Below, piece after piece: positions 61,301 through 64,000 of a DNA stretch of 64,000 bases (position 1 is its first letter; every line of letters begins with the position of its first letter). The notes beneath the pieces are model-generated. The model saw only the letters and a list, made by a program, of their open reading frames with translations. It was not told the origin of the DNA and did not search any database. A program made the translations under genes and the position numbers. Origin of the DNA: Nemopilema nomurai (taxonomy: Eukaryota > Cnidaria > Scyphozoa > Rhizostomeae > Rhizostomatidae); contig ML133427.1 of the NCBI GenBank assembly GCA_003864495.1, positions 1,631,247 to 1,695,246 of the forward strand. The letters run 5' to 3'.

Positions 61301-64000
61301 TAAAAACCAACTAATTGACAAATCAGGTATTCATTTTGACAAGGTTGCCAAATGCATTAAACAAAAACTGAACAAAAATAAAACTATATTTTGTTCAAAA
61401 GCCTTTTTAACCCATCAGTGGAAGTGCTTTCTATGTTATCACCCAATATATAAAGTCATCACTGTCATTTCTAAAATGTCCTTTGCTTATGCATTATTTT
61501 TTCCATTCCTTTCCATTCGTGCATAAGCTGTCTCATTCTCTTATTCATCAATTTCTGTATCTCTAGACAAGAGACTCGATCGCACTGCTAGCTGCTTTGC
61601 AGTTCAAGGCATCTGGTGGGAAAGGCATTCCATCTTTGTAAGTTGCTTTACTTCGTTACAAAAGGCATTTAATCTTAGATTTATTTTTATAAAAACACTT
61701 AACACCAAAGTCTTTGAAGTATTCCTCTTGAATTCCATTCACAAATCCCGTTGTTGAATATCAATAAGTATCCAGTATAATATTTCATTTCTCATTTGTA
61801 CCATTTCTAATTTGTGCCATTTCCAATTTGTGCCATTTCTAATTTGTGCCATTTCTCATTTGTGCAATTTCTCATTTGTACCATTTCTAATTTATGCCAT
61901 TTCTCATTTGTACCATTTCTAATTTGTACCATTTCTAATTTGTACCATTTCTCATTTGTACCATTTCTAATTTGTACCATTTCTCATTTGTACCATTTCT
62001 CATTTGTACCATTTCTAATTTGTACCATTTCTCATTTGTACCATTTCTCATTTGTACCATTTGTAATTTGTACCATTTCTAATTTGTGCCATTTCTGTAT
62101 TCTCCTGCCAGACGAGAAATCGCAACCCTGATTCCGGTTGTCGCGCTGGGTTTGTTGACACCAAACCAATGGACAATGAAAGTTCAAGACAGCCTCGACT
62201 CTCTACACCGATTCACAGCCAATTCCGCAAGGAAAAAGTTTTTAGGTTAGATGCTTTATTGATTTAGCTTCAAACATAAATATTTGCCTATTTATTTCTT
62301 TATGTGATGCCTTCTTATTTTTTTATCAACATGTCAAACTTTTGAGGATAAAACTTAATCTGTCTAGAACATCTTTTTGTGCGGGCTTAACGTCATGGTG
62401 ATGTCTTTAGTTCCCAAACTCCAAGCAGTTTCATTTCTTGGAAACTTCTGGTTACACCTTTGAAATATTATTTTATTACAAGCTTCACTTTAAAGAATAT
62501 CAAGCTTCACAAATTTTGAGTTGGCAGAACGCTTAAAATTGAAGAGAATAGCTGAGGCTAGTGTTGGCATTCTGGTTCCAATGAAAATTATAGTTTTGCG
62601 CAATGTTTGTTTACCCGTTGTTCTCAGAATGTTTACTAAAATCCATTAATTCTGTTTGTACCAGAAATCATATCAGCATGGCCGTACTTTGGCTCATCGT
62701 TCTTCTACATCAAGGTATCCTCAAGTTTCTTTTTGCATTTACGCACATTGCCTCTATGTTTTTAGCTTATTTTTAGCAAGTAATTCATCTGAAATGTTTT
62801 ATGGCGATGCCATGAACTAGCCTCCACCCCTCAAGTGTTTTACATGCAGGCTTTCTTTAGTAAATCATCCATGCTTTGTTTGCAGTGTACATAACGAAGC
62901 CTGCAGTACATTTTATGCTTTTTGTTACATTTCTATTTATTGGATGTTGCATTTGGATGTTTAATATGTTTCCTTCCGTGTTACGTGGCTTAGAGATAAT
63001 GAAAAAATCTTACGCTTCATTTATTTTGTTTATGTTATTCCTAAAAATCTTACCTTCTGCCGTTTGTCAAGATGCTTAAAAGGCAGATCTGCTCGCTTTT
63101 ATGGTGCACAAAACAGGACAGTTCCAGATAAAGTTTTATGATGTTCAGATTGAGTGTGACGCTCTTAGTAGCAACTTCAAGATACTTCGCCCTTTGCGTA
63201 CTTACTCCAATGCAATAATACCCGATTTGCCAACCTTTGCGTTACCTTTAGCTTCGGGTGCTCCACAATCAATTTTAATGTATACAATATTTAATTGTGC
63301 TCAAGAGGATACTTGTGCCGGCCTTTAATTTGATAGTATTCACTCTAACATGACAAAGTGGCATTGTTCCGTTGCCTAAGAAGATGTTGTCTCTTTTTCC
63401 AGCATGCCTCCCATTCGAACATACAGGGGGAGTGTATACTAGCAATCAGCAAAAAGGGTATTAGTTTTCTTAGCACGGACTCAAACGTGAGTATGGTGCA
63501 ACATTTTCAAGGGAAATCTTAAATATAGCTTAATTGCATGAATTTACTTTACCCTTCGACTTTATCTCTGCAGCAATGGCTTTCATGTCAAAGCATACTT
63601 TTATAAAGAAACAGTGCACTGAATAATCTCTATTTATTAATTTATTATTTATTAATCTCTATTAATTACTCTTTAACAGGAGTAAAGCTATAGTGAGAAT
63701 TACCCCTGTATAATGACTTTAGGTACCTCTTCCTACTGCTTCCTCCAGCTAACTATTTTGACTTCAATGCTTTGTATTATATTATATTATCAAAACACTT
63801 TACTTGCTTCTTCAAAAAACCCGTTTCCTCGCAAGTGTCATGTTTTAGTGATCTCCAAAAAATGTCCACCTGGTTCACTGTTACTCTTCTTCTTAGGAAA
63901 CATTGGTATTCTTCAAATATGACGAAGTTCTTTCAACAAGAAACTTAAGAACAGAGACTGGACATTTGTTCTTGGACTTGAAATGTGGAGATCTCATGGT
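27434..64000 (+). CDS. MYO15A: Myosin XV heavy chain (57 coding exons seen, 3' end truncated by window)
   Basis: Unconventional myosin XV is an actin motor that carries cargo to the tips of actin protrusions (stereocilia in vertebrates, filopodia elsewhere). About 2,466 codons were assembled from 57 phase-consistent exons. Order: motor (27434-40309), three IQ motifs (41462-43359), linker and first MyTH4 (44095-49076), linker (49680-50517), proline-rich exon (50855-52511), degenerate FERM (52876-54998), SH3 (55357-55539), second MyTH4 (55841-58106), second FERM (58934-64000). This order, with SH3 between two MyTH4-FERM units, is diagnostic of class XV; classes VII and X differ. Close similarities to human MYO15A occur throughout ([40 protein letters not shown]). 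About 40-50 residues probably remain beyond 64000. The first exon is uncertain. The protein lacks any long N-terminal extension within the window, but carries a 21-proline tract in its tail. Confidence 0.96.
28668..28735. repeat. Three short tandem copies of a roughly 23-bp AT-rich unit
   Basis: The phrase caattttggataatcaaaa recurs three times in a row with small changes, inside the second myosin intron. It shows no link to splicing. Confidence 0.75.
35221..35285. repeat. (GATT)n microsatellite just before a myosin exon
   Basis: Runs of TGATTGAT lie 24 bases upstream of the acceptor of the 189-bp motor exon at 35309. The exon itself starts unusually GC-rich (GAGGCCGCGGGCGAGCGG). Confidence 0.85.
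38450..38775. repeat. 74-bp minisatellite, about 4 copies, in a myosin intron
   Basis: GGTATTCTAAGCAACATTAG begins at 38476, 38550, 38624 and 38698, giving a period of exactly 74 bases, with degenerate ends. Copies differ at a few positions only (for example ACGTGG against ACATGG). It lies in the intron before the exon at 39195. Confidence 0.9.
39117..39213 (+). repeat. 53-bp tandem duplication of a 3' splice site and exon start
   Basis: The block AATACAATC[G/A]TATCTCG, AATTTTAG, then ATGCAATCCATTTTTTGTC occurs at 39117-39160 and again at 39170-39213. The second copy is the true exon start (39195), because it continues CGGTGTTTGCGGCCAAAC, giving the conserved VRCLRPN. In the first copy, exon-like sequence runs FFVCC and then hits TAG. 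Confidence 0.9.
39545..40128. repeat. (TACAG)n pentanucleotide microsatellite in a myosin motor intron
   Basis: About 580 bases of TACAG repeats with frequent one-base variants (TACAA, CACAG, GACAG). Because the 5-base unit contains few stops, long open frames appear on both strands, but these are artefacts of the repeat. The array ends about 57 bases before the acceptor of the exon at 40186 and contains scores of CAG triplets. Confidence 0.95.
41075..41348. mobile_element. Short inverted-repeat element (MITE-like), copy 1
   Basis: The left end CAATGCCTGCCAAAA and the right end (read on the other strand) CAATGCCTGCCAAAAGTC are inverted repeats of each other, and TA flanks both sides. A second inner inverted repeat pairs a C-run plus AACAATATTGT with CCAACATCG...G-rich sequence. 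The element is about 274 bases with no coding potential, as expected for a non-autonomous DNA transposon. TA flanks hint at the Tc1/mariner superfamily. It sits in the myosin intron 40310-41461. Confidence 0.75.
41462..43359 (+). CDS. MYO15A: Myosin XV lever arm: three IQ motifs (part of the myosin gene)
   Basis: Exons: 41462-41548, 42272-42360, 43275-43359. These follow the converter and bind light chains or calmodulin. IQ1 is [12 protein letters not shown], formed across the 41548/42272 junction. IQ2 is [11 protein letters not shown], formed up to 42360. The third, [11 protein letters not shown], lacks the Ile-Gln pair and is degenerate but keeps the Arg spacing. Three IQs agrees with vertebrate myosin XV. 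The third exon's acceptor is taken as CTAG at 43271-43274, because only that choice keeps the phase (AG|C). Confidence 0.9.
43160..43241. repeat. (CTGT)n microsatellite upstream of the third IQ exon
   Basis: Imperfect CTGTCTGT repeats end about 33 bases before the acceptor at 43274 and may contribute a pyrimidine tract. Confidence 0.85.
43477..43560. repeat. 18-bp tandem repeat, about 4 copies
   Basis: GAGCACTTAATGGCGAAG repeats four times with one early variant (GACTACTTAATGGCGAAG). It lies in the myosin intron after the third IQ exon. The unit is a multiple of three, so the frame stays open, but there is no sign that it is coding. Confidence 0.85.
44095..49076 (+). CDS. MYO15A: Myosin XV linker and first MyTH4 domain (part of the myosin gene)
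   Basis: Exons: 44095-44151, 44943-45039, 46280-46413, 47319-47417, 48089-48163, 48558-48718, 48913-49076. MyTH4 domains bind microtubules or partners and act with the following FERM as a cargo-binding unit. A charged linker ([13 protein letters not shown], then [13 protein letters not shown]) leads into [11 protein letters not shown], which is nearly identical to human MYO15A VSHLEIPAELA. MyTH4 core motifs follow: [78 protein letters not shown] and KYLLKFVSDHG. The last exon ends [11 protein letters not shown]...MALEMQASD, again matching the human protein. The large intron 44152-44942 holds possible alternative exons. Confidence 0.94.
44241..44580 (+). other. Candidate alternative terminal exons inside a myosin intron
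   Basis: Two coding-like stretches lie between the constitutive exons ending at 44151 and starting at 44943. The first follows TTATTACCAG and reads [20 protein letters not shown] and on to TAG at 44376-44378 (45 aa). Its phase 0 matches the exon ending at 44151, so splicing to it would end the protein right after the lever arm. The second follows TTTGCAG and is open for 51 codons (44425-44580, ending RQHQNSC and TAG). It needs a phase-2 donor, which the IQ exon ending at 42360 provides, and it begins with an IQ-like [13 protein letters not shown]. Neither is proven to be transcribed. Confidence 0.4.
49680..50517 (+). CDS. MYO15A: Myosin XV region after first MyTH4 (FERM F1-like part)
   Basis: Exons: 49680-49752 and 50311-50517. 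They continue from MyTH4 with [17 protein letters not shown] (human: STGEEVAGDILRHRG) and then [20 protein letters not shown] and [16 protein letters not shown] (human: GWTVAMKNGVQWAELAGHDYVLDLVSDLE...). This corresponds to the interrupted start of the first FERM in class XV. The second exon ends in phase 2 before the large proline-rich exon. Confidence 0.9.
50855..52511 (+). CDS. MYO15A: Myosin XV large proline-rich, low-complexity exon (552 codons)
   Basis: One exon of 1,657 bases, much longer than any other in the gene. It contains 21 consecutive prolines (about 51078-51140) written with mixed codons CCT/CCA/CCC/CCG, so it is not a simple codon-slippage tract. Ser-rich and Gln-rich stretches follow, with a short conserved patch, [17 protein letters not shown] then KLKGGGGKP, matching human MYO15A YLDSLFDPV...KGGGQP. 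A helical Gln-rich part is [20 protein letters not shown]. Near the end, [16 protein letters not shown] and [10 protein letters not shown]...[10 protein letters not shown] lead into FERM-like sequence. Poly-proline usually binds profilin, EVH1, WW or SH3 domains. Start chosen at GCAG 50851-50854 (AA|C); another AG at 50868-50869 is in the same phase. GC content is visibly higher than in flanking introns. Confidence 0.92.
52876..54998 (+). CDS. MYO15A: Myosin XV first FERM, C-terminal lobes (part of the myosin gene)
   Basis: Exons: 52876-52938, 53092-53167, 53724-53833, 53986-54098, 54498-54585, 54948-54998. The sequence [20 protein letters not shown] / [10 protein letters not shown] parallels human [28 protein letters not shown]. 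Then [12 protein letters not shown] (human YFSRIFPAT), [15 protein letters not shown] (human LLAVSHVGIKLL), a PH-like lobe [10 protein letters not shown]...[10 protein letters not shown], and [17 protein letters not shown] (human VKTLVDDFILELKK). This FERM is split from its first lobe by the proline-rich exon. Another open segment after an AG at 55081-55082 is noted separately. Confidence 0.92.
55083..55148 (+). other. Candidate alternative exon before the SH3 exon
   Basis: After TTGTTGCCCAG the sequence reads [15 protein letters not shown] and on to TAG at 55146-55148, in phase 0 with the preceding exon (ends 54998). With the weak donor AAG|GTTGCA at 55128 it could be a 45-bp in-frame cassette, since the SH3 exon also starts in phase 0. 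Read through, it would stop the protein before SH3. Vertebrate myosin XV has no equivalent that I know of. Confidence 0.3.
55357..55539 (+). CDS. MYO15A: Myosin XV SH3 domain exon (part of the myosin gene)
   Basis: A single 61-codon exon forms a compact SH3 domain: the ALCDF motif (ALYDY in most SH3s), then the RT-loop acidic part ([19 protein letters not shown]), then DGWLFGII (W of the binding groove), then [12 protein letters not shown] (the PxxY motif). The Pro-binding aromatic residues are mostly present, although the first Tyr of ALYDY is Cys. Human MYO15A SH3 carries a long insertion here; this one is canonical in length. A possible ligand is the protein's own 21-proline tract, but that is inference. 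Confidence 0.94.
55841..58106 (+). CDS. MYO15A: Myosin XV second MyTH4 domain (part of the myosin gene)
   Basis: Exons: 55841-55992, 56455-56539, 57131-57203, 57501-57577, 57784-57866, 57979-58106. An acidic linker ([11 protein letters not shown]) leads to [12 protein letters not shown] (human YTMLEFAQKYFR), then [40 protein letters not shown] (human VMRFMGDAPLKGQSDLDVL), [18 protein letters not shown] (human MRDECYCQVVKQITDN), [16 protein letters not shown] (human RGWRLLYIVTAYHSCS) and KYLKLANNP. All junctions keep phase. This is the more strongly conserved of the two MyTH4 domains. Confidence 0.95.
58253..58535. mobile_element. Short inverted-repeat element (MITE-like), copy 2
   Basis: The left end is CAATGCCCGCCAAAAGTAGT. 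The right end, on the other strand, is CAATGCCCGCCAAGAGTGTT; both continue TTGGAACA. The same inner inverted repeat as in copy 1 is present: a long C-run then TTAAACAATGTTG, paired with CCAACATTGTAT then a G-rich run. Length is about 283 bases, close to copy 1. It lies in the myosin intron 58107-58933 and has no coding capacity. Confidence 0.78.
58934..64000 (+). CDS. MYO15A: Myosin XV C-terminal FERM domain, cut by the window end
   Basis: Exons: 58934-59028, 59446-59523, 59822-59918, 60235-60395, 60784-60849, 61567-61637, 62112-62245, 62665-62714, 63403-63486, 63897 to beyond 64000. FERM domains bind cargo; in human MYO15A the tail engages whirlin. Landmarks: [19 protein letters not shown] (human RFGGRLELPSSIEL), [56 protein letters not shown] (human FRRVLWDQPLKFENELYV), [36 protein letters not shown] (human LPMFGSSFFFIQ), [17 protein letters not shown] (human CILAINHNGLNFLST) and [15 protein letters not shown]. 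Comparison with the human protein suggests the final 40-50 residues and the stop codon lie beyond the window. Any C-terminal PDZ ligand cannot be checked. Confidence 0.94.
61785..62097. repeat. 16-bp minisatellite, about 19 copies, just before a myosin exon
   Basis: CCATTTCTAATTTGTG and CCATTTCTCATTTGTA variants repeat every 16 bases and stop 14 bases before the acceptor AG at 62110-62111. The open forward frame over it is a by-product of the repeat. Confidence 0.92.

Noticed and set aside
61814..62131. 105-codon open frame with repeating Phe-Leu-Ile-Cys-Thr-Ile-Ser
   Set aside because: It is the translation of the 16-bp minisatellite (period 48 bases in frame) in a myosin intron; it runs out of frame into the real exon at 62112.

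Overview
This is a window of animal nuclear DNA. The genes are split by many GT-AG introns, stop codons are standard, intergenic and intronic DNA is AT-rich with microsatellites and minisatellites, and the gene set is metazoan (myosin XV, fascin, ALKBH5, ALG1, mitochondrial ATP synthase subunit f). The intron density and protein similarity suggest an invertebrate outside the fast-evolving lineages. A cnidarian is my best guess, but nothing in the sequence proves it.

Layout. (1) 2485-3149 (+): last coding exon of a fascin-type actin-bundling protein, covering roughly the C-terminal two beta-trefoils; the rest lies upstream of the window. (2) 3970-12459 (-): complete ALG1 (chitobiosyldiphosphodolichol beta-mannosyltransferase), 15 coding exons, 469 aa, including one GC-AG intron. 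(3) 13465-14202 (+): two-exon mitochondrial ATP synthase subunit f, divergent from ALG1. (4) 15295-17543 (-): three-exon ALKBH5-type RNA m6A demethylase with all catalytic residues, convergent with the ATP synthase gene. Its frame stays open upstream and splices cleanly to further coding-like sequence up to about 18684. (5) 19556-21945: tandem array of about 21 copies of a 120-bp unit with an internal higher-order duplication. (6) 22000-27400: no gene recognised, apart from a weak candidate for the first myosin exon near 24669. (7) 27434-64000 (+): a myosin XV heavy chain gene in at least 57 coding exons (about 2,466 codons), running off the window near its C-terminus. Domain order is motor, three IQ motifs, MyTH4, a 552-codon proline-rich exon, degenerate FERM, SH3, MyTH4, FERM.

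Functionally, fascin bundles actin and myosin XV is a motor of actin protrusions, so two protrusion genes lie within about 30 kb, with housekeeping genes (N-glycosylation, respiration, RNA demethylation) between them. Exon boundaries were placed by hand from splice consensus, reading-frame continuity and remembered family sequence; each listed junction keeps the frame. Extra observations include candidate alternative terminal exons that would give a tail-less myosin, a 53-bp duplication of a 3' splice site in the motor region, and two copies of a short inverted-repeat transposon family in myosin introns.
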